Assembly: GCA_027531255.1 (NCBI GenBank)
Contig: JAPZRU010000002.1
Span: 248,001-312,000, forward strand
DNA length: 64,000 bases
Origin: Steroidobacteraceae bacterium
Lineage (GTDB): Bacteria; Pseudomonadota; Gammaproteobacteria; Steroidobacterales; Steroidobacteraceae
Direction: 5' to 3'
The notes beneath the pieces were generated by a model that made no database searches, was not told the origin of the DNA, and saw only the letters and a program-made list of their open reading frames with translations. Below are positions 32,312-42,009 of this stretch, in pieces. The position numbers and the translations under genes are program-made. Within the stretch, counting starts at the first letter, position 1; each line of letters starts with the position of its first letter.

Positions 32312-34057
32312 CTAGAACCGCTCCCGCGTCTCGACGGTGACCTCGAGCCGCTTCACGCCGGGCGGCGCGTCGAGCGCGTAGGAGACGTCCACGTGCAGCA
32401 CGTTGCCGAGGCCGGTACGGTTGTTGCCGAGGCGGAGGCCGAAGCCGACGTTCGACAGCCGGCCGAGCGGCTCCGCGCCCGTCAGGCTGCGGCCCCAGGT
32501 GCGCCCGACGTCGACGAACGCGGCGCCCCCGACGCGCACGAGCCGGAAGGGGTACCAGTCCGTGAACACCCGGTGCTCCACCGTGAACAGCAGGCTCGAC
32601 GTGCCGCCCTGGAAGCGCAGCGGGTAGCCGCGCAGGCCCTCCTCGCCGCCGAGCAGCACCTGGCGCTCCGCGTCGAGGCGCTGCGTCGCGACACCCGACA
32701 GGGCGGCATACAGCAGCTGGCGGTCCGTCAGCCGCCAGAAATACCGGCCGCCGAGGCTGCCGACCACGTTGCGTGCGACGCCGCCCTCGAGGCGTCCGTC
32801 GAGCGCCGCGTTCACGAACAGCTGCCGGCGCTCGTCCAGCCGCCACCCCGCGAGACCGCGGGCGCGCGCCAGGATCGCGTCCTGGTCCGCGCCGAACGAG
32901 CGGCTCGACCACCCGAGCTCCAGGTACGCGGAGCGACCGAGGTAGAGATCCTCCGTGCGCCCGATCAGGTCGAGGTTCGCGCCCTCCGCGTACCGGTCCT
33001 CCAGGAACTGCCAGCCGATCCACGGGTAGGCGAACTTGCGAGCCGCGGGCAGGCGCGCGGGTTGCAGCGGCAACTCGGGCCGGCGCGCGAAGTCGGCGTG
33101 CTGGTGGCGCACGCCCGCGTACCAGCGCCGTACCACGCCGTCGACGAGTCCGTCCGACCAGCCCACCCACGCCGCGTAGTCGTGCCGCTGCCCTTGGAAC
33201 TGGTCCACGATGCGCCCGCGGTCGTAGCGCGACACCACGCTCTCGCCCGAGTAGCCCGTGAACCCGTAGGCGTGCCGCACGTCGAGCGCGTAGAAGGGCC
33301 GCTGCAGGCCGGCCGAGTGCACGTTGCCGTCGCTGTTGTCGGAATAGGCGAGGTCGAGCTGCCACCAGCTCGTCCCCAGGTTCGGGTCGGAGTACTGCAG
33401 CAGCGTCGAGGAGCGGTCGACGTCGCGCGAGCGGCCGAGCGAGAGCTTCGTGCCGGTGCCGAGGAGGTTCTGCTCCTCGATCTCGAAGCGCGTGCGGTTC
33501 TCGCCGCCCGCGCGGTTGAACGACACGCCGGGATTCAGCGTCCACACGTCGCGCACCGTGACCGAGACGTCCACGACGTTGCGCGCGGGGTCGTAGCGCA
33601 CCGGCACCACCCACGCGTCGACGAGATAGCGGCGGCTCCGCAGGATCCGCTCGGTTTCCTCCAGCAGCCGCGCGTCGAAGCGTGCGCCCTCGGCGAACAG
33701 CAGCTGCTGGCGCACGGTCGCGTCGCGCGTCTTCAGGTGCAGCGCGTTCGCGGTGCGGTAGAGCCAGCCGTCCTCGCGCGGGTCGGAGGTGTCGAAGATG
33801 TTCTGGACGTGGAGTTCGATCGTGCCGATCGTGGCGCCGAGCGCCTCGAGCTCCTGCCCATCGGGGACGCCGGGAGGCACGACGGCGGTACCGGGCCGAT
33901 CCACGTGCGGAGCGGCGCCACGCACGAGCCCGCCGCTGGCGGCGACGCCCGGCGCCGGCTCCGCGCCGGCGCCGGGCGCGATGCCGAGAGCGGCGGCGGC
34001 CAGCAGCGCGACCGCGCGTCGCGGCGGCAGGCGCGAGTCACGCGCCGCGGCACGCAC
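32312..34057 (-). CDS. Omp85/BamA-superfamily outer-membrane beta-barrel protein
   Basis: About 581 residues. A signal-like segment (RAVALLAAAALGIAPGAGA) is followed by POTRA-like sequence (IGTIELHVQNIFD, LLEETERILRSRRYLVDAWV, VVDVSVTVRDVW) and a 16-strand type barrel. Omp85 hallmarks near the end are GLRGYPLRFQGGTSSLLFTV, WYPFRLVRVGGAAFVDVGR and GNVLHVDVSYALD, with ending VTVETRERF (C-terminal Phe). It probably inserts or exports proteins or lipids at the outer membrane. No ATG is suitable; GTG 34057 puts the signal at the N-terminus. It lies 38 nt after the quinone oxidoreductase gene. Confidence 0.8.
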   Translation of the reverse strand: MRAAARDSRLPPRRAVALLAAAALGIAPGAGAEPAPGVAASGGLVRGAAPHVDRPGTAVVPPGVPDGQELEALGATIGTIELHVQNIFDTSDPREDGWLYRTANALHLKTRDATVRQQLLFAEGARFDARLLEETERILRSRRYLVDAWVVPVRYDPARNVVDVSVTVRDVWTLNPGVSFNRAGGENRTRFEIEEQNLLGTGTKLSLGRSRDVDRSSTLLQYSDPNLGTSWWQLDLAYSDNSDGNVHSAGLQRPFYALDVRHAYGFTGYSGESVVSRYDRGRIVDQFQGQRHDYAAWVGWSDGLVDGVVRRWYAGVRHQHADFARRPELPLQPARLPAARKFAYPWIGWQFLEDRYAEGANLDLIGRTEDLYLGRSAYLELGWSSRSFGADQDAILARARGLAGWRLDERRQLFVNAALDGRLEGGVARNVVGSLGGRYFWRLTDRQLLYAALSGVATQRLDAERQVLLGGEEGLRGYPLRFQGGTSSLLFTVEHRVFTDWYPFRLVRVGGAAFVDVGRTWGRSLTGAEPLGRLSNVGFGLRLGNNRTGLGNVLHVDVSYALDAPPGVKRLEVTVETRERF

Positions 34058-34095
34058 GGCCGTGACGCGGTGCCGACCGACGGTCGCCGCCGCAC

Positions 34096-35070
34096 TCAGG
34101 GTCGCAGCACCGTCGAGCCCGTGGTGCGGCGCGCCTCGAGGTCGCGGTGCGCACGGGCGGCCTCGGCCAGCGGATAGGCCTGGCCGACGCGGATCCGCAC
34201 GTGACCGGCCGCCACCACGGCGAACAGCTCGCGCGCGCTGCGGGCGAGGTCGCCCTTCGAGGCAATGTAGTGGAACAGCGAGGGTCGCGTGAGGAACAGC
34301 GAGCCGCGCTTGCCGAGTTCGAGCGCACCGAACGGCGGCACCGGGCCCGAGGCGTTGCCGTAGCTGACCATCAGGCCGAGCGGTCGCAGGCTGTCGAGCG
34401 AGTCGAAGAAGGTGTCCTTGCCCGTGGCGTCGTACACCACGGCGGCGCCCTTGCCTTTCGTGAGCGCACGCACGCGCGGTGCGATCGGCTCGCCAGCCGC
34501 GACGATCGTCTCGTGTGCGCCGTGCTCGCGCGCGAGCTGCGCCTTCGCCTCCGAGCCGACCACCCCGACCACGTGCGCACCGAGGTGGCGCGCCCACTGC
34601 GTCGCGATCAGGCCGACGCCGCCGGCCGCCGCGTGGATCACGACGGGGTCGCCTTTCTTGACGCGGTAGGTCCGCCGCAGCAGGTACTGCGCGGTCATGC
34701 CCTTCAGCATCATCGCGGCGGCCTGCTCGTCCGTGATCGAGTCGGGCACGCGCACGAGCCGGTCCGCGGGCACGTTGCGCGCCTCGACGTAGGAGCCCGG
34801 CGTCGCCAGCACGTAGGCGACGCGATCGCCGGGCGCGAACGCGGTCACGCCGCGGCCCACGGCTTCGACGACGCCCGCGGCCTCCTGCCCGAGACTGCCC
34901 GGCAGCGTCATCGGGTACAGGCCCGTGCGGCCGTAGACGTCGATGTAATTCACGCCGATCGCGGTGTGCCGGACGCGCACCTCGTTGCGCCTCGGCACGG
35001 GCACGTCGATCTCGCCCCACTCGAGCACCTCGGGGCCGCCGGTCGCACGGAGCAGGATGCCTTTCGCCAT
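34096..35070 (-). CDS. qor: NADPH:quinone oxidoreductase
   Basis: A 324-residue zinc-free MDR enzyme close to E. coli Qor: VRVRHTAIGVNYIDVYGRTG, LGQEAAGVVEAVGRGV, the NADPH loop HAAAGGVGLIATQWARHLGA, VVGSEAKAQLAREHGA and YDATGKDTFFDSLDSLRPLG. It reduces quinones by one electron in the cytosol and protects against oxidants. Length and motif order are full. The omp85-type gene starts 38 nt downstream and may be in the same transcript, although the functions are unrelated. Confidence 0.9.
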   Translation of the reverse strand: MAKGILLRATGGPEVLEWGEIDVPVPRRNEVRVRHTAIGVNYIDVYGRTGLYPMTLPGSLGQEAAGVVEAVGRGVTAFAPGDRVAYVLATPGSYVEARNVPADRLVRVPDSITDEQAAAMMLKGMTAQYLLRRTYRVKKGDPVVIHAAAGGVGLIATQWARHLGAHVVGVVGSEAKAQLAREHGAHETIVAAGEPIAPRVRALTKGKGAAVVYDATGKDTFFDSLDSLRPLGLMVSYGNASGPVPPFGALELGKRGSLFLTRPSLFHYIASKGDLARSARELFAVVAAGHVRIRVGQAYPLAEAARAHRDLEARRTTGSTVLRP

Positions 35071-35167
35071 GTCGCCTCCTCGGAACCGCGCCCGAGTCTA
35101 GCAGCGGCTACCCGGACCGGAGCGCGACGCGGTGACGCCGCCGTGCGACGCGGGGGCCGCCCCCGGC

Positions 35168-35536
35168 TCAGCGGCCGAGCGGGGTGTTCGCGAACGCGAG
35201 ATCGTCGACCGGGCGCCCGCCGAGCAGGTGCTCCTGGATGATCCGCTCGAGGTTCGCGGGCGTGCAGGCGCGGTACCAGGTGCCCTCGGGGTAGACCACC
35301 GCGATCGGGCCGTCACGGCAGACGCGCAGGCAACCGACCTTGTTGCGGAGCACCCCGCCCGCGACGTCCACCTGCTTCAGTTCGCGCAGCCGCTTCTTGA
35401 GGAACGACCAGGACTCCTCGCACCGCTGCTCGGAGGCGCACTTGCCTTCGCCCACGCAGATCAGGATGTGGCGCCGCGCGGTACCGAGGTGCAGGTCGGC
35501 GGCGACCTTCGCCAGCTTCTCGTCGGACTCGCTCAT
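35168..35536 (-). CDS. Thioredoxin-like [2Fe-2S] ferredoxin
   Basis: A 122-residue ferredoxin of the Shethna/NuoE-C type. Cluster Cys are in [17 protein letters not shown] and [10 protein letters not shown], and the [20 protein letters not shown] block is typical of the bacterial family. It carries single electrons in the cytosol; the partner is unknown. ATG 35536 overlaps the stop of the hybrid kinase reading frame (ATGA, 35533-35536), which suggests it was once coupled to that gene. Intact and full length. Confidence 0.88.
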   Translation of the reverse strand: MSESDEKLAKVAADLHLGTARRHILICVGEGKCASEQRCEESWSFLKKRLRELKQVDVAGGVLRNKVGCLRVCRDGPIAVVYPEGTWYRACTPANLERIIQEHLLGGRPVDDLAFANTPLGR

Positions 35537-37964
35537 GCCATCGAGTGTACCGAATGCGGCCCCGGAGACGGCGCAGTATCCTCGGCATCGCCCTCGCCCG
35601 CGAGGTGCGGCCAGGATTCCGCGATGAGCGCGCGGAAGGCGAGCAGTTCGTTGGCCAGCGCGGGCACCGCCTGGGCGGCCTGCAGCGCGTCGCCCGCGCG
35701 CGCCGCCTGCTCGACGCGCGCGGCCTGCACGGCCAGCGAGGCGGCGCCAGCGTTCGCGCTCGCGCCCTTGAGGGAGTGCGCGTGCCGCGCCGCGCGCGGC
35801 GCATCGCCAGCGTCGGCCGCCGCCGCCAGCGCGTTCAGTTCGCTTGGCGACGCCGCGAGGAACAGCCGCACGACCTCGGCCGCGAGCTCCTCGTCGCCGC
35901 CCACGCGCTCGAGCAGCCCGGCGCGATCGAACACCTGTTCGGCGAGCGTCGCCGCCGCCCGCGGCGGCGCGCTCGCACCGGACGGTTCCAGCCACGCCCG
36001 CAGCACTCGCTCGAGCGTCGCGCGGTCCGCCGGCTTCGTCAGGTAGTCGTCCATGCCGCCCGCGAGGCAGCGCTCGCGGTCGCCCTGCATCGCGTGCGCG
36101 GTCATCGCGACGATCGGCAGGTTCGCAGCCTCGGGACCCGCTTCGCCGAGACGGATCCTGCGCGTCGCCTCGAAGCCGTCCATCGCGGGCATCTGGCAGT
36201 CCATCAGCACGAGGCGATACCGCCGCGCCGCGAGCGCCTGCAGCGCCAGCGAGCCGTCGGCGGCGACGTCGACTTCGCAGCCGAGCCGCTCGAGCAGGCG
36301 CCGTGCGAGCAGCTGGTTGGTCGCGCTGTCCTCGACGAGCAGCACGTGCGCGCCGCGCAGCGGCGACTCGCCCGCGGGCGCTCCCGGCACGGGCTGGGCC
36401 GGCGGCCGACCGTTCGCGGCGGCAGCCTCTTCCGCGTCGGCGCCGCCGAGCGACCCGGCGATCGCACGCTCCAGCAGGCGACGCAACGGGTGGGGCCGCA
36501 GCGGCTTCCCGAGCGCACCGTGGAAGCCGGTCGCGGCCAACTCCTGCGCGGAGCGCCGCTCCCCGAGCGACGTCAGCAGCAGGCGCGGCAGGTCGCGCGT
36601 GCGCGGATCCTCGCGCAGTCGCGCGGCGAGCTGGTCGCCGTCCATGCCCGGCATCCGCAGGTCGAGCAACGCCGCGTCGAACCGCGCGCCGTCGGCGAAC
36701 GCCGCCGCGAGCGCCTCGCGTCCGTCGGCCGCCTCGATCACCTCGCAGCCCCAGTGCGCGAGCCATGCGCGCAGCAGCGTGCGGTTGTCGGCGTAGTCGT
36801 CGACCACGAGCACGCGGCGCCCGCGCAGCACGCCGGGCGACGGCAGGGGCTCCTCCCGGCGTACGCCGGGGCGCAGCGGCAACTCGAACCAGAACTCGGA
36901 GCCGCGGCCCGGCTCGCTCTCGATGCCGATGCGCCCCCCCATCAGGCCGACCAGCTCGCGGCAGATCGCGAGACCGAGGCCGGTGCCGCCGTAGCGGCGC
37001 GTGGTGGAGCTGTCGGCCTGGGTGCACGGGCGGAACAGCGCGGCCTGCTGCTCCGGTGCGATGCCGATGCCGGTGTCGACGACCGCGAAGCGCGCGACCG
37101 CGCCGCCGTCGGCCGCGACGCCGCGCTCGACGCGCAGCGTCACGCCGCCCCGCTCGGTGAACTTGATCGCGTTGCCGCCGAGGTTGACGAGGATCTGGCG
37201 CAGGCGGTGCGGGTCGCCGTGCAGCACCTGCGGCACCGCGGGATCGACGAAGCAGACGATCTCGAGCCGCTTCTCCTGGGCGCGGCCCGCGAGCAGGTGC
37301 GCGACGTCGGTGACGAGCTCCGCGACGTCGAACTCGATGTCCTCGAGGTCGAGCTTGCGCGCCTCGATCGTCGAGAAGTCGAGGATGCCGTTCATCGGCG
37401 TCCGGATCTCGTGGCTGGCGTTCGCGAGGAACTCGCGGCATTCGCCCGCCTCCGCGTCGTAGATCCACGGCATCGCGCCGGCCAGCGCGCGCAACTCCGG
37501 CGCGCCGAGCGCGACGTCGAACGCGACGTCGCGCGCGTCGCCCAGCCGCTCCGGCAGCGGCGAGTCGCTCGCAGCAGCGCCGCGATGCGGGCCTTCGTCT
37601 CGGCGTTCTCGCGGCTCGCCCGCTCCGCCGCTTCCTGGCCGACGAGTGCGTTCACGTTCCGCTGCAGGTTCACCCAGCCGGTCGACCGCCCTTCGGCGTC
37701 GCGGATCGGGGTGATCGCGTCGTCGACCCAGTACCACTCGCTCGGGTCGATGGTCGCTTCGCCTGCCGCGCTCTCGGGCGCGCGCGACAGCTCGGGCCGG
37801 CGCCGCTGGCGCAGGGTCAGGCCGATACCGCCGGGCAGCACGGCCCCCATCAGGGGGCCCACGGTCGGCATCGCGATCAGCCACGCGCGCAGATGGCGGG
37901 CCGCGGCCGCAGGACTGCCACGACCGTCGTCGACCGGACGGCCCGCATCGGGAGCCTGGGACAT
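35533..37964 (-). pseudogene. Hybrid sensor histidine kinase broken by a frameshift and a DHp deletion
   Basis: Remnant of a kinase with PAS, HisKA, ATPase, two receiver domains and an Hpt domain. From ATG 37964 the first frame gives a PAS end ([17 protein letters not shown]) and linker to ~37580. The rest is in another frame down to 35533. The phospho-acceptor His (37411-37413, [13 protein letters not shown]) is joined directly to [13 protein letters not shown]; about 37 residues of the HisKA domain are missing. Downstream domains look intact: [66 protein letters not shown] and Hpt ARHAHSLKG. Confidence 0.75.
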
Positions 37965-38193
37965 GAAACGCGACGCCGCCCGGGTGAGGACATCCTCTAC
38001 CGCGTATCGGCACGTTTCCGGCGAGCTTTACCGCCGTCGTCCAGGCGCAGGGCGCGTCGGACGCTCGAGCACCCCGGTTCGCGCTGCGCGCGGACCCGCC
38101 CCGGCCCGAATCATCAAGGCCCGGGTCGGAGAAGCGCGCGACGCACGCGTCCGACCCGGTCGAATCCGGCGCGAAGCGCCTGGCGACGTCGCC

Positions 38194-38556
<363 letters not shown>

Positions 38557-38772
38557 CTACGTGGGCCCGAAGGTGGGCACGGTGCCGATTGCAGCTTCCA
38601 TGCCGACCCGCAAGTTTCTCTTCGAATCATACACTTACGCAGCGCGCCCCGCCCCGACCCGCACCAGCATGGCGCGCCCGGCGCCACCCCGTGCGCGCCT
38701 TTGGTGCGCGCTCGGCCCCGGGCGCTCCCGTCGCCCCGCTGCGCGCGGGACGCGGCGGCCGCGGGCACCGGC

Positions 38773-40224
38773 TCAGCGCGCGACCCACGGCACCACGGTC
38801 AGTGCGACGACGGTGACCACGGCCACCGCGGCGAGATCCGCCCAGACGCCGGCCCGCATCATCTGCGGCAGCGTCACCCGGCCGGTCGCGAACACGATCG
38901 CGTTCGGCGGCGTGCCGACCGGCAGCATGAATCCGCAGCTCGCCGCCATCGCCGCCGGCGCCAGCAGCAGCAACACCGGGTAGTCGGTCGCGGCGGAGAT
39001 CGCCGCCAGCACCGGCATCGCGGTCGCGGCGGCCGCGACGTTGCTGTTGAGCTCGGTCCAGAACACGAGCAGCAGCGCGATCGCGATCACGAGCACCGCG
39101 AGCGGCAGCACCGAGAGCGCAGCCAGCGAGCCCGCGACGACGTCGGACAGGCCGCTCGCCTTGATGCCCTCCGCGAGCGCGAGACCGCCGCCGAACAGGA
39201 GCAGCACGTCCCACGGCACACGGCGCAGGTCTTCGGCGTGCAGGCACGCGCCTTCGTGACCGCGTCCCGCGGGCCACAGGAACAGGGCGAGCGCGGCGCC
39301 GATCGCGATCGCGGCGTCGGTGAGCCCGCCGAGACCGGGCATCTCGACGAGCCACGGCCGCGCGATCCACAGCGCGGCGGTGGCGGCGAACACGAACGCC
39401 ACGCGCTTCTCGGGCGTGGTCGCCGGCCCGAGCTGGGCCAGGCGCTCGCGCACGAGCACCGTGCCGTCGCGCCCCTCGAGCCGGAACGGGAACGCGCGCA
39501 CGAGCACGAACCAGGCGAGCGGCAGCAGCAGCGCGACGGTGGGCAGACCGAACGCGAGCCACTGCGCGAACGACACCGACACGCCGTAGTGCTGCTGCAT
39601 GAAGCCGGCCACCAGCGCGTTGGTGGGCGTGCCGATCAGCGTGCCGAGCCCGCCGATCGTCGCCGCATAGGCGACCGACAGCACGATCGCCGTGCCGAAG
39701 TGGCGCGCGTCCGCGCCACCGCCGTCCGGCGCCAGCACCGCGGCGATCGACAGCGCCACCGGCAGCATCATCAGCGCGGTCGAGGTGTTCGAGACGAACA
39801 TGCTGACGACGGCGGTCGCGACCATCATGCCGAACAGCAGCCGCCGCGGCTCGCCGCCGACCCGCGCGACGATCCGGAACGCGATGCGCTTGTGCAGGTT
39901 CCAGCGCTCCATCGCGAGGCCGATCAGGAAGCCGCCGAGGATCAGGAAGATCGTCGAGCTCGCGTATGGCGCACCGACGTCCTCGCCGTCCACGATGCCG
40001 AGGACCGGGAACGCGACCAGCGGCACGAGCGCCGTCGCGGACAGGGGAATCGCGCCGGTCGCCCACCAGGCCGCCATCAGGATCGTGACGCCCGCGCAAT
40101 GCCACGCGGGCGCGGCGAACGCCGCCGGCGGCGGCAGCGCGACGAACGCGAGCAGGGCGCCGGCGCCGAGCAGGAGCCCGACGTTCTGCACGGTGGTGCG
40201 CGCGTAGCCCTGCGGTTCCCGCAT
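38773..40224 (-). CDS. DASS (SLC13) family sodium/anion symporter
   Basis: A 483-residue transporter with about 11-12 helices. Two Ser-Asn-Thr-type binding motifs are present: MFVSNTSTALMMLPVALS and WTELNSNVAAAATAMPVL; further blocks are GGLGTLIGTPTNALVAGF and MLPVGTPPNAIVFATGRV. It imports dicarboxylates, sulfate or citrate with sodium. Start ATG 40224 has a G-run ribosome site; the longer frame to 40338 would cover the promoter of the divergent reductase. No regulator (DctB/DctD) is near. Confidence 0.88.
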   Translation of the reverse strand: MREPQGYARTTVQNVGLLLGAGALLAFVALPPPAAFAAPAWHCAGVTILMAAWWATGAIPLSATALVPLVAFPVLGIVDGEDVGAPYASSTIFLILGGFLIGLAMERWNLHKRIAFRIVARVGGEPRRLLFGMMVATAVVSMFVSNTSTALMMLPVALSIAAVLAPDGGGADARHFGTAIVLSVAYAATIGGLGTLIGTPTNALVAGFMQQHYGVSVSFAQWLAFGLPTVALLLPLAWFVLVRAFPFRLEGRDGTVLVRERLAQLGPATTPEKRVAFVFAATAALWIARPWLVEMPGLGGLTDAAIAIGAALALFLWPAGRGHEGACLHAEDLRRVPWDVLLLFGGGLALAEGIKASGLSDVVAGSLAALSVLPLAVLVIAIALLLVFWTELNSNVAAAATAMPVLAAISAATDYPVLLLLAPAAMAASCGFMLPVGTPPNAIVFATGRVTLPQMMRAGVWADLAAVAVVTVVALTVVPWVAR

Positions 40225-40276
40225 CGATTGCCCCCCCTCGGCCCGTTGCCGCAGCCTGCACGACGTGGCGCGCGGC

Positions 40277-40304
40277 TTGCAACGGTCGTGACAGCCGCTA
40301 GAGT
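40277..40304 (+). promoter_or_regulatory. Candidate promoter of the ferredoxin-type reductase gene
   Basis: TTGCAA (40277-40282) and TAGAGT (40299-40304) with a 16-nt spacer, 23 nt before the ATG at 40328 in the gap between divergent genes. Confidence 0.4.
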
Positions 40305-40327
40305 GTCGGCCGCTCCAGGGGGTCCGC

Positions 40328-41557
40328 ATGTCGAGCACGTTCGCGATCGTGGGCGCCGGCCAGACGGCCGCGCAGGCCGTCGAGAGCCTCCGGCGGGAAG
40401 GCTTCGAGGGCCGTCTCGTCGTGATCGGCGACGAGCAGCACCTGCCGTACCAGCGGCCGCCGCTGTCGAAGCGCTTCCTGTCCGGCGAGGTGCCGCTCGA
40501 GCGCCTGCTCGTTAAGCCCGCGTCGTTCTACGAGAGCTCCCGGGCCGAGCTGAAGCTCGGCGTGCATGCGGAAGGGCTCGACCTCTCGCGGCGCGAGCTC
40601 CGCCTCTCCGACGGCGACACCCTGGAGTACGACCGCCTGCTGCTCGCCACCGGCACGAGCCCACGCAGGGTCACGGTGCCGGGCAACGAGCTCGGCGGCG
40701 TGCACTACCTGCGCACGATCGCCGACGTCGACCGCATCCGTGCGGAGCTCGCGCAGGCGCGGCGCGTGGTGGTCGTCGGCGCCGGCTACATCGGCCTCGA
40801 GGTCGCGGCCACGTGCCGCAAGCTGGGGCTCGAGGTGGACGTGCTCGAGATGGCGGACCGCGTGATGAACCGCGTGGTCGCGCCCGAGGTGTCGGCGTTC
40901 TTCGCCGCCGAGCACGCGCGCGAGGGCGTGCGCATCCACACCGAGCGGCTCGTGTCCGGTTTCGAGCCACGCGCCGACGACGCCTCGCGCGTGGGCTGCG
41001 TGCACACGCTCGACGGCGAGCGGTTCCCGGCGGATCTGGTGGTCGTCGGCATCGGCGTCGTGCCGGTCACCGGGCTCGCCGCGAGCGCGGGGCTCGCCTG
41101 CGAGAACGGCATCGCGGTGGACGCGCACTGCCGCACCAGCGATCCCCACGTCTGGGCCGCGGGCGACTGCACGAGCCATCCGTCGCTCCGCTATCACCGT
41201 CGCGTGCGCCTCGAATCCGTCGACAACGCGTTCGAGCAGGCGAAGACCGCGGCCGCGAACATGGCCGGCCGCGAGCTCGTGCACGACAAGGTGCCCTGGT
41301 TCTGGTCGGACCAGTACGACCTGAAGCTGCTGATCGTCGGCCTCAACTTCGACTACGACGAGGCGATCGTCCGCGGCGACCCCGCGACGCGCGCGTTCAG
41401 CTGCTGCTACCTGCGCGGCGGCGAACTGCTCGCGATCGACTGCGTGAACAACCCGAAGGACTACATGGCCGCGAAGAAGCTGATCGCGGAGCGCGCGCGC
41501 TTCGACCCCGCGAAGCTCGCGGACGGCGGCGTGGCGCTGAAGGACGCGGTGGAGTAG
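40328..41557 (+). CDS. FAD-dependent ferredoxin/rubredoxin reductase
   Basis: A 409-residue NADH-dependent reductase of the putidaredoxin/rhodocoxin reductase class, which passes electrons to a small iron-sulfur protein. FAD loop FAIVGAGQTAAQAVESLR, PYQRPPLSKRFLSGE, LLATGTSPRRV, NAD loop VVVGAGYIGLEVAATCRKLG, DPHVWAAGDCTSHPS and the C-terminal WSDQYDLKLLIVGL. It could serve the ferredoxin at 35168 or an oxygenase elsewhere. An ACGGGG/CCCCGT hairpin starts right after the stop codon. Confidence 0.9.
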   Translation: MSSTFAIVGAGQTAAQAVESLRREGFEGRLVVIGDEQHLPYQRPPLSKRFLSGEVPLERLLVKPASFYESSRAELKLGVHAEGLDLSRRELRLSDGDTLEYDRLLLATGTSPRRVTVPGNELGGVHYLRTIADVDRIRAELAQARRVVVVGAGYIGLEVAATCRKLGLEVDVLEMADRVMNRVVAPEVSAFFAAEHAREGVRIHTERLVSGFEPRADDASRVGCVHTLDGERFPADLVVVGIGVVPVTGLAASAGLACENGIAVDAHCRTSDPHVWAAGDCTSHPSLRYHRRVRLESVDNAFEQAKTAAANMAGRELVHDKVPWFWSDQYDLKLLIVGLNFDYDEAIVRGDPATRAFSCCYLRGGELLAIDCVNNPKDYMAAKKLIAERARFDPAKLADGGVALKDAVE

Positions 41558-41577
41558 ACGGGGTCAGGCCCCGTTCA
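41558..41577 (+). terminator. ACGGGG/CCCCGT hairpin after the reductase gene
   Basis: ACGGGG (41558-41563), loop TCAGG, CCCCGT (41569-41574), then TCATT. It begins at the base after the TAG stop. Same stem as at 19106-19122. Confidence 0.5.
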
Positions 41578-41947
41578 TTCGGGCAGCTTCGGGTACGGCC
41601 CCAACCGCAGCAGCAGCAGCACGCCCGCCACGATGCGGCCCGGCACGAGACCGATGCCGAGGAACGCCGCCACCCCGAGCCCCAGCACCGCGAACGCCGC
41701 CACCATCACCCACAGCGTCGGCTGGCGCAGCGCGGCCTTCGCCGCGTAGCCGACCAGCCACACCGAACGCCAACAGGTTCACCGACGCGACGCCGGTCGC
41801 CATCCCGATCGCGGACACGAACACGACCCGCCAGCCGACGAGCGGCCCGCCGAGGCGCACGGAAGGCGCTGCCCCGGCGTCCACTCCCGCACGGGCCCCT
41901 GCCGGCGCGCCCGGGGTCCGGCAGGTCGCGGCGCGGCCGGAGCTCAC
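41575..41947 (-). pseudogene. Remnant of an MFS transporter gene
   Basis: The minus strand first reads GPLVGWRVVFVSAIGMATGV then NLLAFGV (helix 1 of a major facilitator). A frame change leads to WLVGYAAKAALRQPTLWVMV, AAFAVLGLGVAAFLGIGLVP (as at the start of the second half of the fold) and LLLLRLGPYPKLPE (near the C-terminus of such transporters). Only about 120 of ~400 codons remain. The 62-codon end frame alone would look like a small membrane protein but is better explained as this remnant. Confidence 0.6.
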
Positions 41948-41949
41948 GC

Positions 41950-41979
41950 TTACTGCACTGCAAAAAACGCCGCTATACT
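41950..41979 (+). promoter_or_regulatory. Candidate phaC promoter with TGCACTGC-A6 element
   Basis: TTACTG (41950-41955) and TATACT (41974-41979) with an 18-nt spacer, about 30 nt before the ATG. The palindromic TGCACTGC (41954-41961) plus six A lies between the boxes, where a regulator could block the polymerase. Confidence 0.5.
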
Positions 41980-42009
41980 GGGTAGCATCGGAAAATTCAG
42001 GACGAACCC

